DNA of 64,000 bases from Blastocatellia bacterium. Its GTDB lineage: Bacteria > Acidobacteriota > Blastocatellia > Chloracidobacteriales > JADJPF01. The notes beneath the pieces are model-generated. The model did not search any database. It was not told the DNA's origin and was given only the letters and a program-made list of their open reading frames with translations. The stretch spans positions 124,001 to 188,000 of the forward strand of contig JADJPF010000003.1 of assembly GCA_016713405.1 (NCBI GenBank), written 5' to 3'. Positions 1-8,128 of this stretch are shown one piece after another; positions within the stretch are counted from its first letter, which is position 1; each line of letters opens with the position of its first letter. The position numbers and the translations under genes are program-made.

Positions 1-939
1 TGCGCGACGTTCTTCGCATAGATATTCAATTATTTTTTGCTGTTGTGCAGATATTTCATTTAATCTTGATTGGTAATATGGCGTAAGGTCGTCAAGAGTT
101 CGCATAAAAGGTTCTACTAAATCATCTAGGGCTTTAGCATTAAGAAATTCTGAAAAAATTATATAGACCCGATGATTTCCACCTGTGAGGTGGTGTATAG
201 CTCTAATTCTAGCCGTTCCCATTGGGCTAGAAATTAATCTAGCTAACTCGTTATCTTTTTTATGGTTAGCAATATTTTTTAATAGCTCTGTTGACTCTTC
301 TAAATTCAAAGGCTTCAAATACTTTATCTGAAAAAACCCATAAAATGGTGAATCTCGCAAAGAAACGCCATCAAATAGGCTTTGGGAAGTAGCTAAAATG
401 GTACAAAAGGGATTGTTTTGCAAATAAGCTCTTAATTTTCTTTGTTCCTTATCACCTAAACCTTTAAATATTTGGTTTAGATTTTCCATTAAAATTACTA
501 AAGTTCGATTTCCAACTAATTCTTCTAACAAATTTTTAGCTAGAGCTTCAGCGTTTTTAATTGGTATTTCATAAAGCTTATTGATTTGTTCGGCTATGGT
601 TGGGCTGGATTCTTCAGACAAAGTTGCACGTAAAAGGCGAATTAGTAAATCTAAAAATGAACTTACACCCCATTCTTCTTCTCTTAACCAAGCAATAACG
701 GCTTTTTCTTGAAAAGCAGCTATGTCTTTTAAGCGGTGGTAAATTAATGAAGTGAAATGTGTTTTTCCAATACCTCTTGGCCCAATGAGCAAAATATAGT
801 GTTTAGAACTTGTTGAAATGCTATCAACTATGGATTCAGTCACTTCTTTAGCTAATTCTTGGCGTTGAACAAATAACATTTCCAAAGTTTCTTTAGACAT
901 TAAATTAGGGCTAAAGTAAGAACGAAAATCATCTTTCAT
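1..939 (-). CDS. P-loop AAA-type ATPase, partial (3' end beyond window)
   Basis: The frame is open from an ATG at 939 to the left edge, giving 313 codons with no stop, so the C-terminus lies outside the window. A Walker A loop, GPRGIGKT, sits at residues 53-60. A hydrophobic strand ending in an acidic residue (LVILMEN, about residue 140) is the likely Walker B. No transmembrane segment is visible. The start lies 9 bp after the stop of the upstream ATPase, so the two are almost certainly co-transcribed. I recognise an AAA/STAND-type ATP-binding protein but cannot assign a role. Paired ATPases of this kind occur in regulatory and in defence loci, and nothing visible decides between them. The fold is confident; the function is unknown. 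Confidence 0.8.
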   Translation of the reverse strand, partial: MKDDFRSYFSPNLMSKETLEMLFVQRQELAKEVTESIVDSISTSSKHYILLIGPRGIGKTHFTSLIYHRLKDIAAFQEKAVIAWLREEEWGVSSFLDLLIRLLRATLSEESSPTIAEQINKLYEIPIKNAEALAKNLLEELVGNRTLVILMENLNQIFKGLGDKEQRKLRAYLQNNPFCTILATSQSLFDGVSLRDSPFYGFFQIKYLKPLNLEESTELLKNIANHKKDNELARLISSPMGTARIRAIHHLTGGNHRVYIIFSEFLNAKALDDLVEPFMRTLDDLTPYYQSRLNEISAQQQKIIEYLCEERRA

Positions 940-948
940 ATTAGTTTC

Positions 949-2133
949 TTAACCTCTATTAATTTTCCAAAATCTTTTAATTATGGATAGGCGGAAATGA
1001 AAACATCCGTCTGTTTGCCTAGTAATATAGTGATCCTGTTGAAGTAATCTTAGTAGCTTGCGAACTATTTCTTTATCTTCAATTAGCATTTCAGATTTAA
1101 GTAAATTAAATATCTCATTAAAAGATAGTAGTTTATCTGCTGAAGCAAGGATATCTAAGATAATTAAGCTAATTTTGGACTCATCACTAGAGTAATATTT
1201 ATGTATGCGGCTTTCATAATGGCCTAAGTGCCAACTATCATTTCCTTCCACAAGCTTTTCATTTACTAACTCATTAACATTTTTAACATCAACATCTTTG
1301 TGTTGCTTAAGTTCGCTAACAATTCCATGTATGTAAAATGGAAATCCATCAACGTTTTCTGCAATAGCTTTAGCAACTTCTTCTAGGTTTTGAGTGCTTA
1401 TATTTTCACCTTTTAATAGCTTAAGTGCTAAATCCTGTGCATCATCAATTGCTAAAGGTGAAACATCTACTGCCTTCATATCATTTGTAGGATCATTAGC
1501 ATAACCTGCTTTTTTAAGCTTCCTGATTACGTGATGTAGCCCTATTGATCCAGTGTAAATCATTCTTAGCTTTGGATATGTCTGGCGTAATGCCCTTAGA
1601 ACATCCAGCATTTCCATTGCTGCTTTTTCTCCATGATCGATAACTATGTTATCAAGCATCATTGGGAACTCATCAAAGAAAAAAATCGGTGTATCTGTTT
1701 GATTTTCCATCAAATCGCTAATGAGTTCATTTAATAAAATTTTCCAAGAATCCCCTATAATCTTAGGTAGTTTTAATATACCTGCAATTTCTGTTTCACC
1801 AAACTTGCTTAAAAACTTGCTTATCCTGGTGGTGTTTTTTTGTAATGGGCTTAGATATGGCTGTATCTCTTTATACAACCATTCAACAAATTCTAATGGA
1901 GAGCGAAATCCTTCTAAATCACCTTTGAAAATCAAGTGTTTTTTCAGGAAGCTGTTATTTTGTAGAGCTTTATTTTCTGCTTCCATCTTATTCAAAATGG
2001 AAGTCTTTCCAATTCTTCGTTCTGCGGTTAAAACTAAGCTTTGTTGTTCTAAAATATTCCAAATTGTTTTAATAAAATCATCTCGCCCTACAACATTTGT
2101 GGGTTCTATGTATCCTCCAGGATTGGCTTTCAT
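949..2133 (-). CDS. Archaeal-type P-loop ATPase with C-terminal winged helix
   Basis: This 394-residue protein carries a Walker A-like loop AERRIGKT at residues 37-44, in which the first glycine of the usual GxxxxGKT is alanine, as is common in the archaeal ATPase/STAND group. A Walker B strand (IFFFDEFPMM) lies near residue 150. The last ~80 residues alternate helices and strands like a winged helix. It is the first gene of a two-gene minus-strand unit, with the second ATPase 9 bp downstream. Its 5' side holds an inverted repeat that overlaps promoter-like hexamers, which suggests DNA-binding regulation, possibly by the protein's own winged helix. The substrate or partner is unknown. Confidence 0.8.
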   Translation of the reverse strand: MKANPGGYIEPTNVVGRDDFIKTIWNILEQQSLVLTAERRIGKTSILNKMEAENKALQNNSFLKKHLIFKGDLEGFRSPLEFVEWLYKEIQPYLSPLQKNTTRISKFLSKFGETEIAGILKLPKIIGDSWKILLNELISDLMENQTDTPIFFFDEFPMMLDNIVIDHGEKAAMEMLDVLRALRQTYPKLRMIYTGSIGLHHVIRKLKKAGYANDPTNDMKAVDVSPLAIDDAQDLALKLLKGENISTQNLEEVAKAIAENVDGFPFYIHGIVSELKQHKDVDVKNVNELVNEKLVEGNDSWHLGHYESRIHKYYSSDESKISLIILDILASADKLLSFNEIFNLLKSEMLIEDKEIVRKLLRLLQQDHYITRQTDGCFHFRLSIIKRFWKINRG

Positions 2134-2158
2134 ATTTACACCTCAAAATCAGTTAAAA

Positions 2159-2186
2159 TTGACATACGATAAAATTAACGTATGTT
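2159..2186 (+). promoter_or_regulatory. Possible opposing promoter within the inverted repeat
   Basis: On the plus strand TTGACA (2159-2164), a 16-bp spacer and TATGTT (2181-2186) mirror the minus-strand promoter, as expected from the inverted-repeat symmetry. It would transcribe toward 2300. No plus-strand gene begins until 2582, so this may simply be a by-product of the symmetry. Confidence 0.3.
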
Positions 2187-2192
2187 AAAAAC

Positions 2193-2220
2193 ATTGTACG
2201 TCAATTTTATCGTATGTCAA
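2193..2220 (-). promoter_or_regulatory. Predicted sigma-70-type promoter for the ATPase pair
   Basis: On the minus strand TTGACA (2220-2215) is followed after 16 bp by TACAAT (2198-2193), placing transcription start near 2186 and leaving about 50 nt of leader before the ATG at 2133. Both hexamers lie inside the right arm and centre of the inverted repeat, so a repressor bound there would block transcription. Confidence 0.55.
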
Positions 2221-2224
2221 TTTT

Positions 2225-2569
2225 ATCGTATATATTTTATAAAGATTGTATGGGTTAAATAGGTTGTTGTAGAACTATCTAGCAAGAAATAAGAGAAACT
2301 TAGCAGGGAAAGTGCAGTAGATTTTCCCTGCTAAATTACTATAGTTCTTATGACATATTGCCTATAATCTTAGATCTAGCCCAAGTCCCACAACCTAGCG
2401 GGTTAGAGGGCAAATCAAGACAAGGAAAATTTAGCAGTATTTCTTGCTAAATAAACAAACTTTTTACTAAAAATAAACCCTAAACATCATACAAATTTTT
2501 GAGCATATTTATACACTCCCCTTTCAATATTAAATCTATCCTTTTTACAGGATTCACTATTTTTATTTA
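2225..2569. other. Intergenic region without a gene
   Basis: No convincing coding frame is present. Besides the 2300-2334 hairpin there is an 11-bp inverted pair (2280-2290 and 2439-2449, TAGCAAGAAAT) about 150 bp apart, and a weak TTAGCA/TGCTAA hairpin at 2431-2450. This is a possible decayed small element; otherwise nothing is recognised. Confidence 0.5.
2300..2334. repeat. 12-bp perfect hairpin in intergenic region
   Basis: TTAGCAGGGAAA (2300-2311) is perfectly complementary to 2323-2334, with an 11-nt loop. No uridine run follows on either strand, so it is not a textbook terminator. It could end a short RNA from the plus-strand promoter-like site or be a palindromic repeat. Confidence 0.5.
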
Positions 2570-2581
2570 TTGGAGGAATTA

Positions 2582-4222
2582 ATGAAGTCTTTTCGTTGGG
2601 ATGTGCTTATTGAGATAGTTTTAGTAGGAATAATAATAGGAAGCTTTTTTGTGCTAGCATCACAAAAAATACAGTTTCACCCTGCACCATGGAAAGATGA
2701 ACCTTGGTTGATGCAACCAGCTTACCAGGTGCTAAAAACAGGAAAAATGTCTCTACCAATGTTTAGGCATTTTAATAATGAGATAGGAGAAAGAATTTTT
2801 ACCAATCCAGTTTTTACTTACTTATTAGCAGGCTGGTTTAGTTGTTTTGGTTTTGGAATTTTGCAAGCTAGGATGTTTAACTTAACTTTAAGTATCGGAG
2901 TTTTACTAATAGTTTATTTAATTGGACGTTCGTGGGGAGGACGTGTAACGGGAATAGTTGCTATTACTTTACTAGCTTGTGACAACAATTATTTTACTGG
3001 TAGTCGTTTCCTACGCAATGATTTTATCTCGGTATTTTTTGCTATCACTGCTGCATTTTCCTACTTAAAAGCCAAATTCCTATTAGCACAAACTTTAAAA
3101 TCTGGCAGAGGTTGGTTAATAATGGCAGGGGTTTTAGCCACGCTTTCTGTATTTTCCCATCTTAATGGTTTATATGTAGTTATACTATTAGGCATTTGGC
3201 TTTTTATTGATTATGGTTGGCGAATGCTAATAAAGCTTGAGCCTTGGATAGTAGCAATTAGTATTAATTTGTTTGCCTTGCCCTATGCACTTTATTGCTG
3301 GAGCAACCGAGAGGTTTATCTAGCACAATTTAATATTCTTGCAAAAGGACGAGCTAAAGGTCTGACTTTAACAGGCTTAGGGACAAACATTTTAGCTGAA
3401 CCTAAACGCTATGCAAACTGGGATGATGGCGTAATGTTTATGACTACAAATTACGCTGTTCTGTTTTTTAAAATTCTAACCATAATAGCTGTAATTTACT
3501 TATTTATTAGAATTATCCGGCAAATAATAAAAAAAGAATCTCTTTCTACATCCCCTTATATTTATTCCCTTACGGCAATTATTTGTATAGTAGTGTTCTT
3601 TGCTACTGAAGTAAGTAATAAAACTCATTCCTACCTACCACATTTAACTGTTTGGTTCGCCCTAGCAATTGGCATTACCTTAAATGATCTAGTTTGGAAA
3701 CTAATAGCCTTGACACCTGAATTAAGCAAATTTTTACTAGAAGAACAACCAAAAGAACCTATCTCCAAAGAAAAACGCCTAGCAGCACGAGTAATATTAG
3801 TAGCATTGATGGTAATGGTATTTACTTATACAAGTGGTGTAGCTGTATTAACTTATAAATATCAAAGATACTTAACAACTCTTACCTGTAAGCAAAATAA
3901 ACAACTAGCAACTGTTTTACACAAAACAGTTACGCCTAATTTAATACCTATTGGTGTACCAACTTATTGGCACCTCTTTGCGCGTGTAAACAAAAATGAC
4001 TATCGGGTTTTTTCTCGCTATTTAATGAAAAAAGTACTAAAAGGAGAATATCCTAATGAGCAATACGCTTTTATTTGTGATAAAAGACAACAAAAGAAAC
4101 TATTTGAACTTACTAAAAAATTAGGAAATGATGTGGTAAGACCTGTTCATCTTCTAGTCGAATTACCAGAATCTCCTTACGGAAAAATATGGATTTATTA
4201 TATTGGTAAAGCTACAAAATAG
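2582..4222 (+). CDS. ArnT/PMT-type membrane glycosyltransferase
   Basis: The 546-residue polytopic protein starts with a transmembrane helix (residues ~8-26) followed by an extracytoplasmic loop containing K-D39-E40-P. This acidic motif after helix 1 is the hallmark of GT-C enzymes of the GT39/GT83 (PMT/ArnT) type, which move sugars from polyprenyl-phosphate donors to proteins or lipids outside the membrane. About ten more hydrophobic segments follow, then a C-terminal soluble part. I chose the ATG at 2582 because GGAGG (2572-2576) lies just before it; an in-frame TTG at 2570 overlaps that ribosome-binding site and is unlikely. It is the first gene of a glycan/lipid modification cluster. Donor and acceptor cannot be read from sequence. 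Confidence 0.75.
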   Translation: MKSFRWDVLIEIVLVGIIIGSFFVLASQKIQFHPAPWKDEPWLMQPAYQVLKTGKMSLPMFRHFNNEIGERIFTNPVFTYLLAGWFSCFGFGILQARMFNLTLSIGVLLIVYLIGRSWGGRVTGIVAITLLACDNNYFTGSRFLRNDFISVFFAITAAFSYLKAKFLLAQTLKSGRGWLIMAGVLATLSVFSHLNGLYVVILLGIWLFIDYGWRMLIKLEPWIVAISINLFALPYALYCWSNREVYLAQFNILAKGRAKGLTLTGLGTNILAEPKRYANWDDGVMFMTTNYAVLFFKILTIIAVIYLFIRIIRQIIKKESLSTSPYIYSLTAIICIVVFFATEVSNKTHSYLPHLTVWFALAIGITLNDLVWKLIALTPELSKFLLEEQPKEPISKEKRLAARVILVALMVMVFTYTSGVAVLTYKYQRYLTTLTCKQNKQLATVLHKTVTPNLIPIGVPTYWHLFARVNKNDYRVFSRYLMKKVLKGEYPNEQYAFICDKRQQKKLFELTKKLGNDVVRPVHLLVELPESPYGKIWIYYIGKATK

Positions 4223-4281
4223 CCTAAAATCCATATTAATATGGGGCTAAAGAAGGAGAAAATTTAAAGTTTTTCCTTCTT
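4220..4281 (+). terminator. Two adjacent hairpins after the glycosyltransferase
   Basis: The first hairpin (4220-4249) pairs TAGCC with GGCTA around the self-complementary CCATATTAATATGG. The second pairs 4250-4261 (AAGAAGGAGAAA) with 4270-4281, with one G-U pair and a T-rich 3' arm. Together they are a plausible transcription end. Confidence 0.5.
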
Positions 4282-4450
4282 TCCCATAAAAGGCTAGAAA
4301 AGTTAAACTATTTGTCTAGCAATTCCTTTATAATTTACCTACTATAGGCTACTTAAACAAATACAAAAGAGCTTAATAAGTGGATTCTTTATTAAAAACC
4401 ACTTTATACTTGCTAAATAATCTAGTAGCTAACTTCTTATCTATCAATCT

Positions 4451-5266
4451 ATGCCTAAATTGGACAGCAAAAATAAATTTGATTATTGGGATCAAATTTA
4501 TCAAGAAACTACAATCTCGCCTCGGCTTAATATTTGGCGAGCCTATATGCAAGAGCTTTATTTAGAATTAGTTACAAAATGGATAAATAATTTTGAACAA
4601 TCACCTTGCCTAAAAACAGATCTTTTTGAGGAAGCTATCACAGAACATAACCTTTTATCTTTTTTTCCTAATGGTAGTGTTGGGCTAGATTGTTCATTAT
4701 CAATAACTAAGGCAGCTTATAAAAGACTAAAACAGACTCAAAAAGAAGTATTTATAATTAATGCTGATTTGCGAAATATCCCTTTAGAAAACAAAAGCAT
4801 AAAACATATTTTTTCTGGTTCATCGCTTGATCATTTTCAACACAAACATGAACTTGACGCTAGCTTAAAAGAACTAGCTAGAATCTTAAGTTTAGATGGA
4901 ACGCTAGTTTTAACTTTAGATAATCCTCATAATCCAGTTATTTGGCTAAGAAATAAATTACCATTTAAGTTATTAAATAAGTTAGGGTTAGTGCCTTATT
5001 ATGTTGGTGCTACTTTAACTCGGCAAGAGTTATGCAAATCTTTAGAAAACCTAGATTTGGAAATAAAAGAAATTACTGCTATTAGCCATGTTCCTCGCGT
5101 TCTAGCAATATTCTTAGTTAGCCTTTTAGAAAAATTAGGTGTAAAATCCCTAGATACACAACTTAGAAAAATTTTTCTGTATTTTGAAAAATTAAACTCT
5201 TTGCCAACTCGTTATTTTACTGGCTATTATTTAGCTATCAAGGTAATCAAACCTAGGTCTAATTAG
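4451..5266 (+). CDS. Methyltransferase-like protein (class I SAM fold, divergent)
   Basis: This 271-residue protein has the later motifs of class I SAM methyltransferases: an acidic-strand region INADLRNIPLENKSI (~residues 110-125), then FSGSSLDHFQH and LARILSLDGTLVLTLDNPHNP, which matches the motif-III strand seen in ubiE-like enzymes. The glycine-rich motif I is not recognisable; the expected region reads TDLFEEAITEHNLL, so the SAM pocket may be altered. There is no signal peptide. It lies 228 bp after the glycosyltransferase and 14 bp before the next gene, suggesting shared transcription with the two genes that follow. A role in modifying a surface glycan or lipid is inferred from context only. 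Confidence 0.6.
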   Translation: MPKLDSKNKFDYWDQIYQETTISPRLNIWRAYMQELYLELVTKWINNFEQSPCLKTDLFEEAITEHNLLSFFPNGSVGLDCSLSITKAAYKRLKQTQKEVFIINADLRNIPLENKSIKHIFSGSSLDHFQHKHELDASLKELARILSLDGTLVLTLDNPHNPVIWLRNKLPFKLLNKLGLVPYYVGATLTRQELCKSLENLDLEIKEITAISHVPRVLAIFLVSLLEKLGVKSLDTQLRKIFLYFEKLNSLPTRYFTGYYLAIKVIKPRSN

Positions 5267-5280
5267 TTACAGATAAAAAT

Positions 5281-5886
5281 ATGTCGTTAAAAACATTAAA
5301 AATGAAGTTGATGACAACTTTTTATCGACGTGTTCTTTGCTATCGTCGGTCTTTTGCGGTTTCCCAACCAATAAAATTTGATCTATCAATAAAATTTACT
5401 CTTTTGACTAAAGAACATTTACCATTGTTAGAAAATTGTTTGTCTGCCAAAGAAATAGCAAACACTAAAAAAAGTTGGGAACGTGGTCATGACTGCTTTG
5501 CTTTAATATTAAGTGAAAATGCTCAAGAAAAAATAGCCTCTTTTGGTTGGGTAGCTACTAAAAATCCATTTATTGATTACTTAAATTGCTTTGTAAAACT
5601 TGATGATAAAACAGCTTATTTCTATAACCATTATACTTTTCCTGATTACCGAAAATCTGGTTTTCATTTCCAACGAGTTTTAGCAACGCAGTATTATTAT
5701 CAGGAATTAGGATTTCGACATAGTTTTAGCGTCGTCGCATGGGAAAATTCCGAGGCACTACAAGCAGCAGACAAATTTGGTAAAGATGCAATAGGCGTTT
5801 ATCATTATTGGCGATTAGGTATAAAAAGCTTATACAAAGCCGAAAGTTGGATATCAGAACCTCTACCAGAGTTGATTAGACAATAA
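5281..5886 (+). CDS. GNAT-like acyltransferase domain protein
   Basis: The 201-residue soluble protein resembles the GNAT N-acyltransferase fold. A strand pair IASFGWVATKNPF is followed by a core strand AYFYNHYTFPDYRKSGFHFQRVLA, where the basic-Gly segment replaces the usual acetyl-CoA loop, and then FSVVAWENSEALQAADKFG, matching the N-x-x-A-x-x-x-x-x-K-x-G end of GNAT domains. It sits between the methyltransferase-like gene and the CapK-like gene with gaps of 14 and 3 bp, so the three form a tight operon. Acceptor and acyl donor are unknown. The match is structural in feel rather than motif-perfect. Confidence 0.55.
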   Translation: MSLKTLKMKLMTTFYRRVLCYRRSFAVSQPIKFDLSIKFTLLTKEHLPLLENCLSAKEIANTKKSWERGHDCFALILSENAQEKIASFGWVATKNPFIDYLNCFVKLDDKTAYFYNHYTFPDYRKSGFHFQRVLATQYYYQELGFRHSFSVVAWENSEALQAADKFGKDAIGVYHYWRLGIKSLYKAESWISEPLPELIRQ

Positions 5887-5889
5887 TTT

Positions 5890-7191
5890 ATGTTAAACAA
5901 AGCATTTAGCCGATTAACATCACTCTATTCTTTATTAAAATCTAAATCTCCTTCAGAATTGGCTATTTACCAAGAAAAGCAATTACAAAAAATAGTCCGT
6001 CACGCTTACGAAAATGTGCCTTATTATCAAAAACTTTTCCAACAACACAACATCACGCCTCAAAAAATTAAAACTCTTTCTGATTTGCCTTTAATTCCAA
6101 TAACCGATAGACCAACAATACAAGCTTGTAAAGCAGAAGAAATTATTGCTAATAGTTTGCAATCTAAGAATTTACTTAGTATTACTACGGGCGGATCATC
6201 TGGAATACCGCTAACCGTCTATCGCTCTTGGGTAGAAGAAAGATTGCTAAATCAATTTCGCTGGCGTGCTTTACATTCTTATGGGCTAAAGGCGCGTGAT
6301 AAGATTTGCTATGTAAGATTTGCTTATAATACGCCGGGAGAAAACCAATCTCTACAACAAGCTATAAAAAAAATAGGCTACTACCAAACAAGCGTAATTG
6401 ACTGCTTACAACCTATAAGTAAAATTATTGATTTACTAGCTAAATCTAAAGCAGATGTAATAGTTTGTTTTCCTGTCGTGATGCAAAGAGTTGCTCAAAT
6501 GATGTTGGATGAAGGCAAGACGATTGCATCACCTAAATTTATTGCTATTGGGGGAGAAGTCCTAACCCAAGAAATGAAGGCCACTATTAGCCAGGCTTTT
6601 CAAGCACCTGTTTTTAACACTTATGGAAGCAATGAATTTAATTTAATTGCTTGGGAATGTCCGGTTTCTAGGGATCTGCATCTTTGCCAAGATAATGTAA
6701 TAGTTGAAATTCTTAAAAACGGTCAGGAAATAAAAAGCGGCGAAAGCGGGGAAATTGTTGTTACTGGATTAAATTCTTTTTCTATGCCGTTTATTCGCTA
6801 TCGTTTAGCAGACCTTGTTACTAAAGGCGATCCTCAATGTAGTTGTGGACAGCCCTTTCCAACAATTAAACAAGTGATTGGTAGAATGAACGATTATTTA
6901 GTTTTGCCTGATGGACAAGAAACACATCCACTAATTTTACTGCCTATTATCCGAAGTGCTTCTTGGATCAAGGGTTATCGGCTAATCCAGGAAAAAACGG
7001 ATTATTTAATATTAAATGTCATAATAAGCAAGACTCCTAGCAACTTAGAGTTAGAAAGCTTAAAAGAAAAAATTTGCCTTGCATTAAAAGCAAAACTTCA
7101 AATAGACATTAATTTTGTTGATGAGCTAACTTTAGAAAAAAGCGGCAAGTTTCGTATCTTTCAATCGCGCGTAAAATCCGCTTATAAATGA
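5890..7191 (+). CDS. CapK/PaaK-type adenylate-forming enzyme
   Basis: This 433-residue protein belongs to the phenylacetate-CoA ligase/CapK branch of adenylating enzymes. The N-terminal QLQKIVRHAYENVPYYQKLF, the nucleotide loop SITTGGSSGIPLTVYR (~residues 97-112), the central TYGSNEFNLIAWECP and the FIRYRLADLV motif are all typical. Members of this branch activate carboxylic acids as acyl-adenylates; several lie in capsule and exopolysaccharide loci. Here it is the last gene of the plus-strand cluster, 3 bp after the GNAT-like gene, so it may supply an activated acid to that acyltransferase. Its 3' end overlaps the converging sulfotransferase by 10 bp (7182-7191). The substrate is unknown. 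Confidence 0.75.
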   Translation: MLNKAFSRLTSLYSLLKSKSPSELAIYQEKQLQKIVRHAYENVPYYQKLFQQHNITPQKIKTLSDLPLIPITDRPTIQACKAEEIIANSLQSKNLLSITTGGSSGIPLTVYRSWVEERLLNQFRWRALHSYGLKARDKICYVRFAYNTPGENQSLQQAIKKIGYYQTSVIDCLQPISKIIDLLAKSKADVIVCFPVVMQRVAQMMLDEGKTIASPKFIAIGGEVLTQEMKATISQAFQAPVFNTYGSNEFNLIAWECPVSRDLHLCQDNVIVEILKNGQEIKSGESGEIVVTGLNSFSMPFIRYRLADLVTKGDPQCSCGQPFPTIKQVIGRMNDYLVLPDGQETHPLILLPIIRSASWIKGYRLIQEKTDYLILNVIISKTPSNLELESLKEKICLALKAKLQIDINFVDELTLEKSGKFRIFQSRVKSAYK

Positions 7192-8072
7192 GGTACAAGC
7201 CACATTGAAAGATCTCGTCCAATTAAATCTTGTAGTTTCAAAATATCTTCGCGGTATTCTTTTAATAACTGCATTTTTATATTTTCTGGGATGGGAGGAA
7301 ATTTTTCTCCTAAAGTACGCTCATAAACTCTAAACATCTTCCGCACTTTTAAGGGTATAACTTTAAGTAAAAACCTATGTAGCGGATTTGGTTGAGTTAA
7401 AAATCTATATAACAAATTGCTGCGAACTTTGCGTGTAGGGTTATATATTTGCTCAAAATTAACAGTAAAAGAACCGTCTACTTCTAAAAATTGGAAAATA
7501 CTTTTTAATAACTCTCTAGGATTTTGTCTTAAGTCATCGTACAAGCAAACTTTAATTTGCTCTCTAGGAAATAACTTGTAGTAATTTTGCAAATGAGCAA
7601 AATAATAACCTCTTTCTCTATACTCTTTACACGCTTGATTTTGCTTTTTTCTTTCCTGATCTTTTGCTAAAGCTTCCTCAAAATTCTGACAAGTTTCTGT
7701 TCCAAGTTGTAAAGCATAAGTAAAAGCTGAATAAGCCCTTTCAGCAGGATTACGTAAAATAGCTATTAACTTGATATTAGGAATATGCTGATAAATTTTT
7801 TCTGCAACTTGAGGATAAGTTAAATAAGTTGAAGTCGCTTCACCAAAAACTTTTTCTTTAGTCACTCCATCAAAAAGCTTTTTGTATTCCGCCAAATCTG
7901 TAACAACTTCTCTTAGTGGAATTTTGTCTCTTGGAATACATTGAGCAACAAAAAAATGAGGTTCTTTAGATGAACTCATATATATTTCTGGATGTTGTTT
8001 TAAGTATTGATAAAGCGATGTAGTCCCACTTTTAGCCGCACCAATAATTAAAAAATTAGGATATCTTCCCAT
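7182..8072 (-). CDS. PAPS-dependent sulfotransferase
   Basis: The 296-residue protein opens with FLIIGAAKSGTTSLYQYLKQHPEIYMS, the 5'-phosphosulfate-binding loop of the carbohydrate/heparan-type sulfotransferase family, and keeps KEPHFF right after it. The 3'-phosphate-binding motif ILRNPAERAYSAF appears near residue 105. It would transfer sulfate from PAPS to a hydroxyl or amino group of a glycan or lipid. It converges on the adenylate-forming gene with a 10-bp overlap, and lies 56 bp downstream of the large lipid-synthesis fusion on the same strand, so it could be the last gene of that operon. Combined with the neighbouring genes it suggests a sulfated surface glycolipid or polysaccharide; that is inference. 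Confidence 0.85.
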   Translation of the reverse strand: MGRYPNFLIIGAAKSGTTSLYQYLKQHPEIYMSSSKEPHFFVAQCIPRDKIPLREVVTDLAEYKKLFDGVTKEKVFGEATSTYLTYPQVAEKIYQHIPNIKLIAILRNPAERAYSAFTYALQLGTETCQNFEEALAKDQERKKQNQACKEYRERGYYFAHLQNYYKLFPREQIKVCLYDDLRQNPRELLKSIFQFLEVDGSFTVNFEQIYNPTRKVRSNLLYRFLTQPNPLHRFLLKVIPLKVRKMFRVYERTLGEKFPPIPENIKMQLLKEYREDILKLQDLIGRDLSMWLVPHL

Positions 8073-8128
8073 TACTTTATTTAATCCAAAAATTATGTTG
8101 TTATAAAGCTCTCAAATAACTCTAATTT

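Larger units (their letters stand above)
2155..2224. repeat. Near-perfect 28-bp inverted repeat upstream of ATPase pair
   Basis: The left arm 2155-2182 and right arm 2197-2224 are reverse complements at 27 of 28 positions around a 14-bp centre. Each arm contains CGATAAAATT preceded by TTGACATA, so a short unit recurs within the arms, and the right arm is followed by further ATCGTATAT sequence. I read this as an operator or a folded leader; a small mobile-element remnant is the alternative. Confidence 0.75.

Noticed and set aside
1721..2188. Plus-strand frame of 155 codons opposite the winged-helix ATPase
   Set aside because: Lies antisense inside a gene with clear motifs; composition is not protein-like.
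4380..4565. Short plus-strand frame overlapping the methyltransferase start
   Set aside because: Out of frame with a better supported gene, and has no motif.
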